DNA of 55,179 bases from Oscillospiraceae bacterium (GCA_015066345.1 SVOQ01000017.1:1-55179); one strand, 5' to 3'. Shown: positions 1-8,579, numbered from the stretch's first letter. The notes: generated by a model from the sequence alone, not told the origin. Program-made: numbers and translations.

Positions 1-219
1 AAGGTTTATGATTTAAAAAATCCTAAGAAAAAGGCAGATGATGCAAAAGCACACAAGGACGTAGTTTTTGGTGTTGTGAAAAATGAAACAAAAGATGTTT
101 TGGAAACATTTATGAAGAAAAATAGTTATGCAATCAAAAACATTACACCGGATGAAAATTTATGGTTTTTGTTCCCTAATAGTTATAAGAAAGCAAAGAA
201 ATATGTTGATTTGGATTAA
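1..219 (+). CDS. C-terminal fragment of an unknown protein
   Basis: An open frame runs from the first base of the window to a TAA at 217-219, giving 72 codons without a start, so the gene begins outside the window. The piece is very lysine-rich and ends KKAKKYVDLD. I do not recognise a family. The codon use looks like real coding sequence and no frameshift is visible. A ribosome-site-like GGAGG follows the stop directly, with an ATG at 230, but that frame closes after 16 codons. The nearest terminator is at 391-430. Confidence 0.55.
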   Translation, partial: KVYDLKNPKKKADDAKAHKDVVFGVVKNETKDVLETFMKKNSYAIKNITPDENLWFLFPNSYKKAKKYVDLD

Positions 220-390
220 GGAGGCCTATATGCAAAAGAACATATTAAAAATAGGAACCAATCAGGGGACGGTTCTATGATTGAGCCGAAGACAGAGGGA
301 CTGAACGGGCTGGGCAAGCCACAGCCCCTACGGTGGTTGGTTGTTCTATACAACTAAATGTTTACCACAAAAAAGACAGAACTCAAAAAA
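220..390. other. Intergenic stretch with a short aborted frame and a GC-rich hairpin
   Basis: This stretch has no supportable gene. A GGAGG at 219-223 precedes an ATG at 230 whose frame stops after 16 codons, so it may be a decayed gene start. At 307-327 there is a small GC-rich hairpin with GGGCT and AGCCC arms. It resembles the short structured intergenic repeats common in Clostridia, but there is no second copy in the window to confirm that. Confidence 0.35.
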
Positions 391-430
391 ACATCGCAAC
401 AGTTTTTTTGCTGTTGCGGTGTTTTTTTTG
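391..430. terminator. Bidirectional rho-independent terminator
   Basis: A 12-bp stem pairs ACATCGCAACAG (391-402) with CTGTTGCGGTGT (411-422), with one G-T wobble. It is followed by eight T on the plus strand and preceded by an A run that becomes a T run on the minus strand. It can therefore end both the plus-strand unit and the minus-strand ceramidase-like gene, whose stop is at 432. Confidence 0.85.
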
Positions 431-431
431 T

Positions 432-1880
432 TTATTTATTAATATCGTTCAAAATATCCTTTACTACCTGAGCAATTACTTCGGCGGTTTTAGGTCCTAC
501 GGAATTTGTTTCCTCATAATGACGGCGGTTGTGTTTGTCGCGACCATTATCAACATAGGGTGATTTTTCATTTAACACAAAATCATTTGGCGGTAAAACG
601 TAGCCTAACTCATCATTTGCAAGACCGAAAACAAGTATATCCCTATCCCCTGTTATATCACAAAGAAGCTCGGGGTTAACCTCGGGACCTTTACCCGTGC
701 CTGATTCCTCGGCACTTAAAGCACCGCCAAAAACCAACTCGGGGAAAATCTCACAAGGCAGAAGTAAAATCTTCTTATCACCGATTTCGTAATAGGTTAT
801 TTCGGATTTTAACGTCCAGTATAACGGTGCATTTTTAGTTGCGAATTTTTCCGCGGTCATAATACCTATATCGCAAGCAATTGTAAGTACAGGATTTTCC
901 ACATCCGCATAAAATTCTTTTGTAGCAAAGTTAATTTGGGGTTCAAGTTTTACTTCATTATCAATTGAAATAGCGTAATCCGCAAGCTTATAACCAATAT
1001 CCCTTGTAGATTCAATTAATCTGAATTCTTTGCGTAAAATATCCTCATCGGGAATATCCATACTAATCATACCGCCAATGGCTCCGACGGTATAAAGAGT
1101 ATCCGCACCAACGGTCTTTTTAATTTTTTCGCGAAGATAGCAAGGAAAATCAGCACTGACGAGATGATTACAACCCTGAAGTGACTCGGAGTGAGAAGCG
1201 AAATTCAAAAGCCAGATTTCATTACCCTCACCGAAAGGTTTAAATCTGAAACGGGTCAATGTTTTTGAATAAACAATGGGGGTTCTTATATCCTCCTGCA
1301 TATCGGGAACTTCAATAGTACCAAGGTACAGATTTCCCTCTTTACGGCTTTCGTAAGCCTCAAAGGCGGCTTTTTTTACACCTTCAAAGAGGATTTCCAT
1401 AAATTTCGGGTCTTTTCCCGTAAAGGGTAATTTACCCCATATACCCATAGTATCAATACCCGCGTGGTTGTGGGTACTCATAACATCAATTTTTCTGCAA
1501 CCCGTTTTTTCGCAAAACCCCTTAAGTTTTTCGCGGATAATATTAACATCCTTATTAAGAAGCCCTACAACATCAAGAGAAATAAGCAAAACTCCCCCTC
1601 TTGAACTGTTATCGTCAATATAAACTGCGTGTGCATACTGAGGGTCAATTACGCCCCTTGCAGGGTTATTCTCTCCATAACCCGCAATATAATACTTTTT
1701 AGTTTCAATATCGTCGGGAAGTAAAATACTTTTACCGAAACCAACAGTAAAGCACTCGCCAACGGCACTATCAATAAAATCAACCTTAGTGTCTTCAAGA
1801 GGTTTTACCGCTTTACTTTTAAGGCTCATTTTACCGCGAGTTTTTACAATTGTAGTTAACAATGATGATACAAAGGACAT
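432..1880 (-). CDS. Neutral/alkaline ceramidase-like protein
   Basis: This 482-aa protein resembles the N-terminal catalytic domain of neutral/alkaline ceramidases, which hydrolyse the amide bond of ceramide. Supporting motifs are HNHAG (a zinc-ligand motif near residue 138), FASHSES, LVSADFP, and LPCEIFPEL near the C terminus. Two things argue against a classical ceramidase. There is no signal peptide, and the GDVSPN-type segment that carries the catalytic serine in characterised enzymes is not seen; the matching place reads GAIGGMIS. It is also shorter than secreted ceramidases of about 650-700 aa. A cytosolic amidase or hydrolase with another substrate is quite possible. The start ATG has an AGGGGG ribosome site. 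It is the last gene of a minus-strand operon, 10 nt after the metallopeptidase gene. Confidence 0.6.
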   Translation of the reverse strand: MSFVSSLLTTIVKTRGKMSLKSKAVKPLEDTKVDFIDSAVGECFTVGFGKSILLPDDIETKKYYIAGYGENNPARGVIDPQYAHAVYIDDNSSRGGVLLISLDVVGLLNKDVNIIREKLKGFCEKTGCRKIDVMSTHNHAGIDTMGIWGKLPFTGKDPKFMEILFEGVKKAAFEAYESRKEGNLYLGTIEVPDMQEDIRTPIVYSKTLTRFRFKPFGEGNEIWLLNFASHSESLQGCNHLVSADFPCYLREKIKKTVGADTLYTVGAIGGMISMDIPDEDILRKEFRLIESTRDIGYKLADYAISIDNEVKLEPQINFATKEFYADVENPVLTIACDIGIMTAEKFATKNAPLYWTLKSEITYYEIGDKKILLLPCEIFPELVFGGALSAEESGTGKGPEVNPELLCDITGDRDILVFGLANDELGYVLPPNDFVLNEKSPYVDNGRDKHNRRHYEETNSVGPKTAEVIAQVVKDILNDINK

Positions 1881-1890
1881 AGTAATCCCC

Positions 1891-2403
1891 CTATTTCAAT
1901 TTCATTCTCTCTTTATAATCGGGCATAAAACCCTCAATAAATTTATAAAAATCCTTACTGTGATTATGATGTTTAATATGGGCAAGTTCGTGAACAACTA
2001 CATAGTCGATAAACTCTTCCTCTTTATCCATAAGGTAAAGCGAAAAGTTCAATGAATTCTTTCCCGAGCAAGAGCCGTAACGTTTTTTGGCAGAATTAAT
2101 CTTAACCGCAGTAGGTTTCACACCCATAATTCCTGAATAATATTCAACTTTTTGAGGGATTATCAGTTTTGCTTTTTCTCTTAACAATTCAATCTCGGCA
2201 TCTGTATAAATCTTAGTATTTTTAGCCTTTTCTCTCTGTGAAATAATAGCCTTACATAGCCAATCTTTTTTGCTTTCTATAATTCTGTCAATTTCTTTTT
2301 GGGGCATTTTTAACGGCACTCTTACGGTAATTGAGCAATCAGCACCAACCTGTATTGCTACCGATTTTCGTTTAGAACGCACAAGGTTATATTCAACTTT
2401 CAT
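1891..2403 (-). CDS. YgjP/DUF45-type zinc metallopeptidase
   Basis: This 170-aa protein belongs to the YgjP/YhfN-like (DUF45, M48-related) putative metallopeptidases. The zinc motif is HELAHIKHHNHS, with a downstream acidic segment, and it is preceded by the KKRYGSCSGKNSLNFS segment typical of the family. It has no signal peptide or membrane span, so it is probably cytosolic. The cellular substrate is unknown for the family; in some bacteria members sit beside restriction systems, which is not the case here. It lies 1 nt after the MBL-fold gene and 10 nt before the ceramidase-like gene, so translation is probably coupled. Confidence 0.8.
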   Translation of the reverse strand: MKVEYNLVRSKRKSVAIQVGADCSITVRVPLKMPQKEIDRIIESKKDWLCKAIISQREKAKNTKIYTDAEIELLREKAKLIIPQKVEYYSGIMGVKPTAVKINSAKKRYGSCSGKNSLNFSLYLMDKEEEFIDYVVVHELAHIKHHNHSKDFYKFIEGFMPDYKERMKLK

Positions 2404-2404
2404 A

Positions 2405-3706
2405 TTAAAAACCGTTTTTATATTCTTCTAAAGGTTTACCGCCACGAGCAAGGTACTCTTTATATAATTTCTCTTTATATTCGGCGGTATAGGTATATGA
2501 CCACAAATCATTTACACCTTTAAAACTCTCAAAGGTTTCATCGGGATAAAGTTTCAAGTCTCCTTTTTTATAAGGCAAAGGAATTTCAACAGTACCGTTT
2601 GAAGCAATGTGATATTCATCCGCTAAATCAATGGCAAATTTATTTTCGGGATAACGGTCAAAATCCCCGTCAAACATAATCTGGGTAACAGGAAAAAGAA
2701 CTACCCTTGCGTTAACAAGTCGGTAAAAATTCTCAGTAGTACCGAAATGACCGTGATGTGCCGATTGAACTATATCTGATTTAAGGTAATCGGGATATCT
2801 TGCTTCAAGAATATAACTTTCCTCGTGACCTGCGTCACCGGGTATCAGAAGTTTAGTGCCATCAACAGTAAGCATAATAACAACCGAAGAATCGTTATAA
2901 TTTGAGTTATCGTTAGGAAAAACATCTTCGTGAGAACACAAGACGTCTACTTTTAGATTATCTAAATAAAATGTTTCACCCGTGTGTAAACGTATAACGG
3001 GTATCTCAGGGTGGTTATTTAATGCATCAAAAAACAACTTATAATATCCCCTGTGGGATTCCATCCAATCTCCGCCATCGCGGTGGTCCATGGACACGAA
3101 ATTAAAGTATAACGCATCTATAACCGTATCTTCACTATAAAAATTAAGAAAGCTTATAAACTGAGCTATATGGTCCTCGTGACCGTGTGAAAAAAACCAA
3201 CCTGCAATGTGTATTTTTTCATTCTGTGGTGTTCTTTCACGTAAGAATTTATGTATTCTTTCGCAGTCATTAATCGAATAAGTATGGGGACTGTCAATTA
3301 TAAAAAATGCACCTGAGGAAAGTTTAAGAATATAACACATACCGCAGTCTATAAGAGAATGGTCAACCTCAAACTGCCAGAAAGTACTGTCGTTTTTAAC
3401 ATTATAATTTTTAGGATTAAAAGGCGGAAAACTGCCTTTTTCATCTACAACAATTCGTATTGTTTTATCACAATCATAGTAACCAACACAAACTGCAATA
3501 TTGCCTTTTTTATAAAACTCGAAAAAATTATTTTCTATTTTATTTTTATTTACACAGTCAAAACCGATCTCATTAAGTTTTGAACAATAGGAAACGAAAT
3601 ACTCGAATTTTACATTTTTCAAAAGATATACTTCGCAACCATCCCCCGAAGGATAAATAAGTTTTTCTGCATCAATTGAAGGGATTTTATTTATTAAATC
3701 ACTCAT
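2405..3706 (-). CDS. Metallo-beta-lactamase-fold hydrolase
   Basis: This 433-aa protein has a metallo-beta-lactamase fold. FFSHGHEDHIAQF gives the HxHxDH metal motif. LLIPGDAGHEES supplies the bridging aspartate, and SAHHGHFGTT is a later ligand histidine in a ComEC/PhnP-like arrangement. The N-terminal 100 or so residues are not recognised. No signal peptide is present. I chose the ATG at 3706 (MSDLIN) because AAAGGATG sits 6 nt upstream of it, while the longer frame beginning at 3736 would overlap the alaX gene and lacks a ribosome site. Substrate is unknown. It is co-transcribed with alaX (4-nt gap). Confidence 0.75.
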   Translation of the reverse strand: MSDLINKIPSIDAEKLIYPSGDGCEVYLLKNVKFEYFVSYCSKLNEIGFDCVNKNKIENNFFEFYKKGNIAVCVGYYDCDKTIRIVVDEKGSFPPFNPKNYNVKNDSTFWQFEVDHSLIDCGMCYILKLSSGAFFIIDSPHTYSINDCERIHKFLRERTPQNEKIHIAGWFFSHGHEDHIAQFISFLNFYSEDTVIDALYFNFVSMDHRDGGDWMESHRGYYKLFFDALNNHPEIPVIRLHTGETFYLDNLKVDVLCSHEDVFPNDNSNYNDSSVVIMLTVDGTKLLIPGDAGHEESYILEARYPDYLKSDIVQSAHHGHFGTTENFYRLVNARVVLFPVTQIMFDGDFDRYPENKFAIDLADEYHIASNGTVEIPLPYKKGDLKLYPDETFESFKGVNDLWSYTYTAEYKEKLYKEYLARGGKPLEEYKNGF

Positions 3707-3710
3707 AATA

Positions 3711-4874
3711 TCATCCTTTAAAATCAACGTTCTCAATGAAATTTACAATGGCATCTTTCGTAGAATTGACTTTACCCTGAATCATTGTATCTCTACCGCC
3801 GCCCCTGCCATTAAGATTTACGTTAATCAGTTTAGCAACAGTTTTCATATCATACTTTAAACTACAAGCAATGTAAGAATAACCCGACTCATCATTCCCC
3901 GACAAAACAATGGAAAGTTCGGACTTTTCAGCACCGTAGTTTGCTATTTCACGCATCATATCCGCGTCGTAGCCATCGGTAATAAAATAGGAAATGTTAC
4001 TATGATATTTTAAATTCACTTTATCCCTTTGTGCAACGGACATCCTGAATTGATAAAAATCACGTTTTACGGAATCCGTTTCGTCAAGTAGCCGTTTAAC
4101 ATAATCGGCAACATTTTCTTGTTTAGCCGATAAAAGGTTTGAAATCTCATAAACATTTCTGTATTTTTCACGATAATCACAAAGGGCATCAAAACCCGAT
4201 TTCATAACTATACGCACACCACCACGATGACGCATAAAATCGAGAATTTTAATTACGCCAATTTCACCCGTAGACCTTACGTGAGGTGCACAACAAGCAC
4301 ATAAATCCGTGTTTTCAATTTCAACCAAACGTACATTCTCTGTTAAATCAAGTTTACTACGGTAATCGCAATTATCTAATTCATCAACACTCGGAAAAAA
4401 GCAGTTGATTTTATAATTGGCGTAAACTGCCTCATTGGCTCTATCCTCTACTAAATCCAATTGCTCACGGGTTAGTTCACCATTAAAATCAACGGTAACA
4501 CTACCTTCTTCCATATGAAAGCCAACGTTGTCGTAACCAAACATAGAATGAACAATTCCTGAAACAATATGTTCACCACTATGATTTTGCATACGTAAAA
4601 AGCGTTTTTCCCAATTAACTGAACAGGAAACTTTACTACCGACTTCTATACTCTTACTCGTATAGTGATAAATATTTCCATCAACTTCCTGAACATCATT
4701 AACTGCTATACCGTTAATAAAACCTTCGTCGCTTTTCTGACCTCCCCCCTCAGGAAAAAACGCGGTTTCATCAAGAATAATAGCATATGCGTTCTTTACC
4801 TCTTCGCAGGAAAGAACGATTGCATCAAATTTATTTATATACGCATCATTATAATAAAGTTTTTTGGTTACCAT
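3711..4874 (-). CDS. alaX: Alanyl-tRNA editing protein AlaX-L
   Basis: This protein hydrolyses mischarged Ser- or Gly-tRNA(Ala) in trans, like the editing domain of AlaRS. At 387 aa it is the long AlaX form: an N-terminal beta-barrel, the editing domain with HSGEH and CCAPH (zinc ligands H, H, C, H), and a C-terminal DHHA1 domain with the glycine-rich GRGGGRD segment. There is no aminoacylation domain, so it is not AlaRS itself. It follows the YhhN-like gene by 8 nt and precedes the MBL-fold gene by 4 nt. The operon partners do not suggest a shared pathway. Confidence 0.9.
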   Translation of the reverse strand: MVTKKLYYNDAYINKFDAIVLSCEEVKNAYAIILDETAFFPEGGGQKSDEGFINGIAVNDVQEVDGNIYHYTSKSIEVGSKVSCSVNWEKRFLRMQNHSGEHIVSGIVHSMFGYDNVGFHMEEGSVTVDFNGELTREQLDLVEDRANEAVYANYKINCFFPSVDELDNCDYRSKLDLTENVRLVEIENTDLCACCAPHVRSTGEIGVIKILDFMRHRGGVRIVMKSGFDALCDYREKYRNVYEISNLLSAKQENVADYVKRLLDETDSVKRDFYQFRMSVAQRDKVNLKYHSNISYFITDGYDADMMREIANYGAEKSELSIVLSGNDESGYSYIACSLKYDMKTVAKLINVNLNGRGGGRDTMIQGKVNSTKDAIVNFIENVDFKG

Positions 4875-4882
4875 AAATTACC

Positions 4883-5581
4883 TCAAATTAAAATAAGCGA
4901 AATAGCTATAAGAAATTGTGCCGCAAAATAAGTTGAGTGATTAAGTACAACAGCAAGACGACTGTTACGGTCCTTTTCGTTGATACTGAAATATGTACGT
5001 GACAAAATACCGTCAGAAACAAAGAACAAGAATATACCAACGGCAAAGACAATTGTATGTGCACAAGGCTTGGCAACTGCATAGGCGACAGCCATACCGA
5101 AAGCGGAATTAAGCACCGTTGTATAAAGCACAGTTATAAGTTTAAATTTTCCGTAATTGAGTTTTAGAACCTTTTCTGCACCGAGGGCAAAAAACACACC
5201 ACAAACAACACATAATGCAGTGAAGCCGAAAACATAGACATTAAAACCGTACGTATAGATTAATCCCGCAGAATAAAACAGGTGACCTATAAGAAAACTT
5301 ATAAAACCCGTATTAAGATATTTATCCGCATCGGCTTTATAAAGGTACTTTAAATCAAGCACAATATCCCCTATTAAACCGAAACAAGCACCGGTGACAG
5401 TTAACGCACCTAAATAATCGGGACAATCGGGGTTTCCGACAAAAGAAAAAAGTGCCGTGAAAATAAAACAAAGACTTGTAATACCTTTGATTATCACCAT
5501 ATTTAGTGTAACCTGAGGTTTACGAATAGAATTAAAAATAACCGCAACAACTAATCCAAAAAATAAAAAGAAATATTGCAC
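4883..5581 (-). CDS. YhhN/TMEM86-family membrane protein (lysoplasmalogenase-like)
   Basis: This 232-aa protein is hydrophobic, with about eight predicted membrane segments. It carries the YhhN/TMEM86 features: KGITSLCFI early, GDIVLDLKYL in the middle, and FVSDGILS near the end, where acidic residues in membranes form the presumed active site. Characterised eukaryotic and Legionella members hydrolyse the vinyl-ether bond of lysoplasmalogen. Clostridia make plasmalogens, so that role is plausible but unproven here. It starts at a GTG (5581) with GGGGGTG upstream and is the first gene of the five-gene operon. Confidence 0.75.
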   Translation of the reverse strand: MQYFFLFFGLVVAVIFNSIRKPQVTLNMVIIKGITSLCFIFTALFSFVGNPDCPDYLGALTVTGACFGLIGDIVLDLKYLYKADADKYLNTGFISFLIGHLFYSAGLIYTYGFNVYVFGFTALCVVCGVFFALGAEKVLKLNYGKFKLITVLYTTVLNSAFGMAVAYAVAKPCAHTIVFAVGIFLFFVSDGILSRTYFSINEKDRNSRLAVVLNHSTYFAAQFLIAISLILI

Positions 5582-5607
5582 AAAAACACCCCCATATTTC
5601 TAATTAA

Positions 5608-5636
5608 ATATTAACATAACCCCTGTTAAAAAGCAA
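5608..5636 (-). promoter_or_regulatory. Sigma-A-type promoter of the yhhN-alaX operon
   Basis: Read on the minus strand, TTGCTT (5636-5631) and TAATAT (5613-5608) are separated by exactly 17 nt. The -10 lies about 27 nt upstream of the GTG start. Confidence 0.6.
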
Positions 5637-5847
5637 TTAAGGTATTTGGAACGTTTTGCATAATTTTACACACTAATATTTGTTGAAAATAACTATCCAT
5701 TTACTCTTGATTTTTAAAAAAATACGTGATAACATATCTATAAAGTTAATACGCCAATAACTTTACGCAAATAACGAGAGCCGTTTTTCAAAAGACGGCT
5801 CTCGTTATTTATACATCAAAATTTGTGTAAATTGTATAATTTCAACG
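5637..5847. other. Intergenic region between divergent operons, with an isolated strong hairpin
   Basis: There is no open frame of note. A TTGATT at about 5707 and a TAACAT 17 nt later could be a plus-strand promoter, and the 14-bp hairpin at 5771-5808 would end such a transcript after roughly 65 nt. A second promoter-like TATAAT occurs at 5835-5840. Whether this makes a small RNA or only a leader cannot be told from sequence alone. Confidence 0.35.
5771..5810. terminator. Perfect 14-bp hairpin, terminator-like
   Basis: ATAACGAGAGCCGT (5771-5784) pairs perfectly with ACGGCTCTCGTTAT (5795-5808), and the TTTT and AAAA inside the loop can extend the stem. It is followed only by a short T tract. 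It lies between divergent operons, so it does not end either of them in the usual way. Confidence 0.6.
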
Positions 5848-5891
5848 CCATATTTTATCATCAGGAAAATGGGATAAAATATGGTTTTTTT
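5848..5891 (+). terminator. Terminator-like hairpin ahead of the iol operon (possible attenuator)
   Basis: CCATATTTTATC (5848-5859) pairs perfectly with GATAAAATATGG (5873-5884) and seven T follow. The stem is AT-rich but the form is that of an intrinsic terminator on the plus strand. It sits between a TATAAT-bearing region (5835) and the likely main promoter of the iol operon. It could stop upstream readthrough, act as an attenuator, or serve as a palindromic operator. Confidence 0.5.
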
Positions 5892-5892
5892 A

Positions 5893-5932
5893 TTGATTTA
5901 TAACACTGTATATTGTAAAATAATACTATAAT
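5893..5932 (+). promoter_or_regulatory. Promoter of the inositol operon
   Basis: TTGATT (5893-5898), a 17-nt spacer and TAAAAT (5916-5921) form a good sigma-A promoter. A TATAAT at 5927-5932 is an alternative -10 without a good -35. The transcript would begin around 5928 and reach the iolJ-like ATG at 5963 after an AGAGAGG ribosome site. Confidence 0.6.
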
Positions 5933-5962
5933 TGGATTAGTATTTCAGAGAGGCAGATCAGG

Positions 5963-6805
5963 ATGTCAATTGTAACTTTAAAAGAACTTTTAAACATTGC
6001 CGAAAACCGTGAAATTGCCGTTGGCGCATTCTCGGTAGGTAATATGGAAATGGTTCTTGGTGCAATAAAAGCAGCAGAGAAAACCAACACCCCCATCATA
6101 ATACAAATTGCCGAAGTCAGGCTAAAAACCTCTCCCCTTGAAGTTATAGGACCTATGATGGTGGCTGCCGCTAAAAACAGTACTGTTGATGTTTGTGTTC
6201 ACCTTGACCACGGACTTAATTACGAAACTGTTGAGAAGGCTCTTGAAATCGGTTTTTCGTCCGTTATGCTTGACGGTTCGTTATTATCTTTTGAGGATAA
6301 TATTAATCTTACCAAAAAAGTCGTTGAAAAAGCTCGTAAGTACGGTGCTTCCGTAGAAGCAGAACTTGGTGTCGTAGGTGGCAACGAAGGTGGCGGTAAA
6401 GCTCACGTCATTCAATGCACTGACCCCGAGGCGGCGAAAGAATTTTGTGAACGCACGGGCGTTGACGCTTTAGCCGTAGCAATAGGTAATGCTCACGGAC
6501 ATTATAAAACTCAACCCGAATTGAGATTAGATATTCTTAAGGAAATCGATAATGTCTGCTCAACTCCCCTTGTACTTCATGGTGGCACGGGTATCACCCC
6601 CGAAACTTTTCAGGAATGTATCAGAAACGGCATAAGAAAAATCAATATTGCTACCGCAAGTTTTGACGCAGTGGTAAACGCATCAAGAAAAACCCTTCAG
6701 GATGATAAATCCAACTACTTCACATTATCGTCAAACATAGCGGACGGTGTTTGTGAAAACATAGAAAACCACATAAAAATATTCAATATGCAAATTTTAA
6801 AATAA
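5963..6805 (+). CDS. iolJ: Class II aldolase, IolJ-type
   Basis: This 280-aa class II (zinc) aldolase belongs to the FbaA/GatY/KbaY family. By context it cleaves 2-deoxy-5-keto-gluconate 6-phosphate into DHAP and malonate semialdehyde. HLDHG near residue 80 carries the catalytic aspartate and a zinc histidine. GNAHGHY near 174 and LHGGTG near 205 carry the other zinc histidines and the phosphate loop. The length fits the family (280-290 aa). Glycolytic FBA or tagatose-bisphosphate aldolase are sequence-level alternatives; the iolC gene 12 nt downstream decides for IolJ. It is the first gene of the operon. Confidence 0.85.
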   Translation: MSIVTLKELLNIAENREIAVGAFSVGNMEMVLGAIKAAEKTNTPIIIQIAEVRLKTSPLEVIGPMMVAAAKNSTVDVCVHLDHGLNYETVEKALEIGFSSVMLDGSLLSFEDNINLTKKVVEKARKYGASVEAELGVVGGNEGGGKAHVIQCTDPEAAKEFCERTGVDALAVAIGNAHGHYKTQPELRLDILKEIDNVCSTPLVLHGGTGITPETFQECIRNGIRKINIATASFDAVVNASRKTLQDDKSNYFTLSSNIADGVCENIENHIKIFNMQILK

Positions 6806-6817
6806 GGAGACTTATTT

Positions 6818-7834
6818 ATGAAATACATAGAATTTGACAACAACAAAGAATTTGACTTAATTCTCTTAGGCCGTGTGGCAGTTGACTTTAACCCCGTCGA
6901 TTACTACTGTCCCTTATCAGAAAGTACCACTTTCAAAAGATACCTTGGCGGCTCACCCGCCAATATCGCCGTAGGTCTTTCAAGACTTGGCAAAAAGTGC
7001 GGTTTCTTTGCAAGAGCTTCTGATGATGAATTAGGCACATTCGTAGAAAACTTCTTCAAAAATGAGGGTATCGATTGTTCCCACATCACCCGTTGTAAAA
7101 ATGGTGAAAAAATCGGTCTTACTTTCACAGAAATCCGCTCTGAAACAGAAAGCTCCATTCTTATGTACAGAAACGAAGCGGCGGACCTTAAATTATCCGT
7201 TGAGGATATTGATGAAGATTACATCAATAAAGCAAAAGCACTTCTTATATCAGGTACTGCTCTTTGTGAAAGCCCCTCAAGAGAGGCTGCATTAAAAGCA
7301 ACAATGATTGCTAAGAAAAATAACATTCCCGTTATTTTCGATATTGACTACCGTGCATACAACTGGAAAAATGCCGACGAAATCGCTATTTACTATTCAA
7401 CGGTTGCCTCAAAAGCGGATATTATTTTAGGTTCACGTGAGGAATTCGACCTTACAGAAAAACTTATCGGTCTTGATGGCACTGACGAATCATCCGCTAA
7501 ATACTGGCACTCAAACGGTGCAAAAATCGTCATTGTAAAACACGGCAAAGAAGGTTCTACCGCATACACAAATGACGGTGAATCCTATAAAATCAAACCC
7601 TTCCCCGTAAAACTTCTCAAATCCTTCGGTGGTGGCGACGGTTACGCTTCCGCATTCCTCTATGGTCTTTTTGAAGGATGGGATATTATGGACTGTCTCG
7701 AATTCGGTTCTGCGTCTGCTGCAATGCTTGTTGCAAGTCACGCCTGTTCACAGGATATGCCCTCTGCCGACGCCGTAAAAGAATTCATCAAGAAAGAAAA
7801 AGAAGAATACGGAGAAATGATTGCGAGAGGTTAA
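6818..7834 (+). CDS. iolC: 5-dehydro-2-deoxygluconokinase
   Basis: This 338-aa PfkB-family sugar kinase phosphorylates 2-deoxy-5-keto-gluconate, giving the substrate of the IolJ aldolase. GGSPANIAVGLSRLG near residue 44 is the first PfkB signature. The second, near residue 270, reads GGGDGYASAF and contains the catalytic-base aspartate; the usual GAGD is GGGD here, which keeps the anion-hole glycine. IolC is specifically suggested by the DGYASAF stretch and by the operon. An AAGGAG ribosome site precedes the ATG, and it lies 12 nt after iolJ. Confidence 0.88.
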   Translation: MKYIEFDNNKEFDLILLGRVAVDFNPVDYYCPLSESTTFKRYLGGSPANIAVGLSRLGKKCGFFARASDDELGTFVENFFKNEGIDCSHITRCKNGEKIGLTFTEIRSETESSILMYRNEAADLKLSVEDIDEDYINKAKALLISGTALCESPSREAALKATMIAKKNNIPVIFDIDYRAYNWKNADEIAIYYSTVASKADIILGSREEFDLTEKLIGLDGTDESSAKYWHSNGAKIVIVKHGKEGSTAYTNDGESYKIKPFPVKLLKSFGGGDGYASAFLYGLFEGWDIMDCLEFGSASAAMLVASHACSQDMPSADAVKEFIKKEKEEYGEMIARG

Positions 7835-7837
7835 TTT

Positions 7838-8563
7838 ATGAAGAAATCTTTTGATGCTACTAAAAAAAGCAAAAAAGGTTTACTCAGGAGATTTATTTCA
7901 ACTGCATTTATTATATTACTCGTTGCGGCTTCTATACCTGTAATATTGAATGTCTATGTAGTATGGTACTCATCCCGTTACATACTTACGCCCGAAGAAT
8001 ACGCAAATAAAAATGTTGACTGCGTTATGGTCATGGGTGCGGGTGTCTGGGAAGATGGTCCGTCCCATATGTTGGAAGAAAGACTTAATCGCGGAATTGA
8101 AGTTTATAATTCATCGGCAACCGACAGGTTGCTTATGAGTGGCGACCACGGCAGAACCGAATATGACGAAGTAAACGTTATGAAGAGTTTCGCCATTGAT
8201 AGCGGTGCAGTTCCCGACGAAGTTTTTATGGACCACGCAGGTTTCTCAACTTACGAATCCATGTACCGTGCAAGAGATGTTTTTGAAGTCGATTCCCTTA
8301 TAATCGTTACTCAGAAATATCATCTTTACAGAGCAATCTACGACGCCCGAAAATTAGGTCTTGAGGCGTATGGCGTTGCGGCAGACGGTCAGTATAACTA
8401 CGGCATTTATACAACCACATACAATAATTTCCGCGAATCCCTTGCGAGATGCAAAGATATTATTTGGTGTATCGCTAAACCCGAACCTACATACTTAGGT
8501 GAGGTTATTCCCATAAGTGCAAGTGGTAATCTTACAGATGACGAAAATACCGCTCAGTATTAA
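7838..8563 (+). CDS. SanA/YdcF-like (DUF218) membrane protein
   Basis: This 241-aa protein has one N-terminal membrane helix (about residues 18-43) followed by a DUF218/SanA domain: VDCVMVMGAGV, then LLMSGDHGR, then FSTYESMYRAR and VTQKYHLYRA. In E. coli, SanA and ElyC relatives affect envelope permeability or cell-wall precursor handling. The biochemical activity is not settled. The domain probably faces outside. It starts 3 nt after iolC and is followed by iolB, so it is embedded in the inositol operon, where such a gene is not usually seen. A role in inositol use is only inferred from position. Confidence 0.8.
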   Translation: MKKSFDATKKSKKGLLRRFISTAFIILLVAASIPVILNVYVVWYSSRYILTPEEYANKNVDCVMVMGAGVWEDGPSHMLEERLNRGIEVYNSSATDRLLMSGDHGRTEYDEVNVMKSFAIDSGAVPDEVFMDHAGFSTYESMYRARDVFEVDSLIIVTQKYHLYRAIYDARKLGLEAYGVAADGQYNYGIYTTTYNNFRESLARCKDIIWCIAKPEPTYLGEVIPISASGNLTDDENTAQY

Positions 8564-8579
8564 GAAAGGAAAATTACAA

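Noticed and set aside
230-280. 16-codon frame after a GGAGG near the left end
   Set aside because: Too short to support as a gene, and nothing around it suggests a leader peptide.
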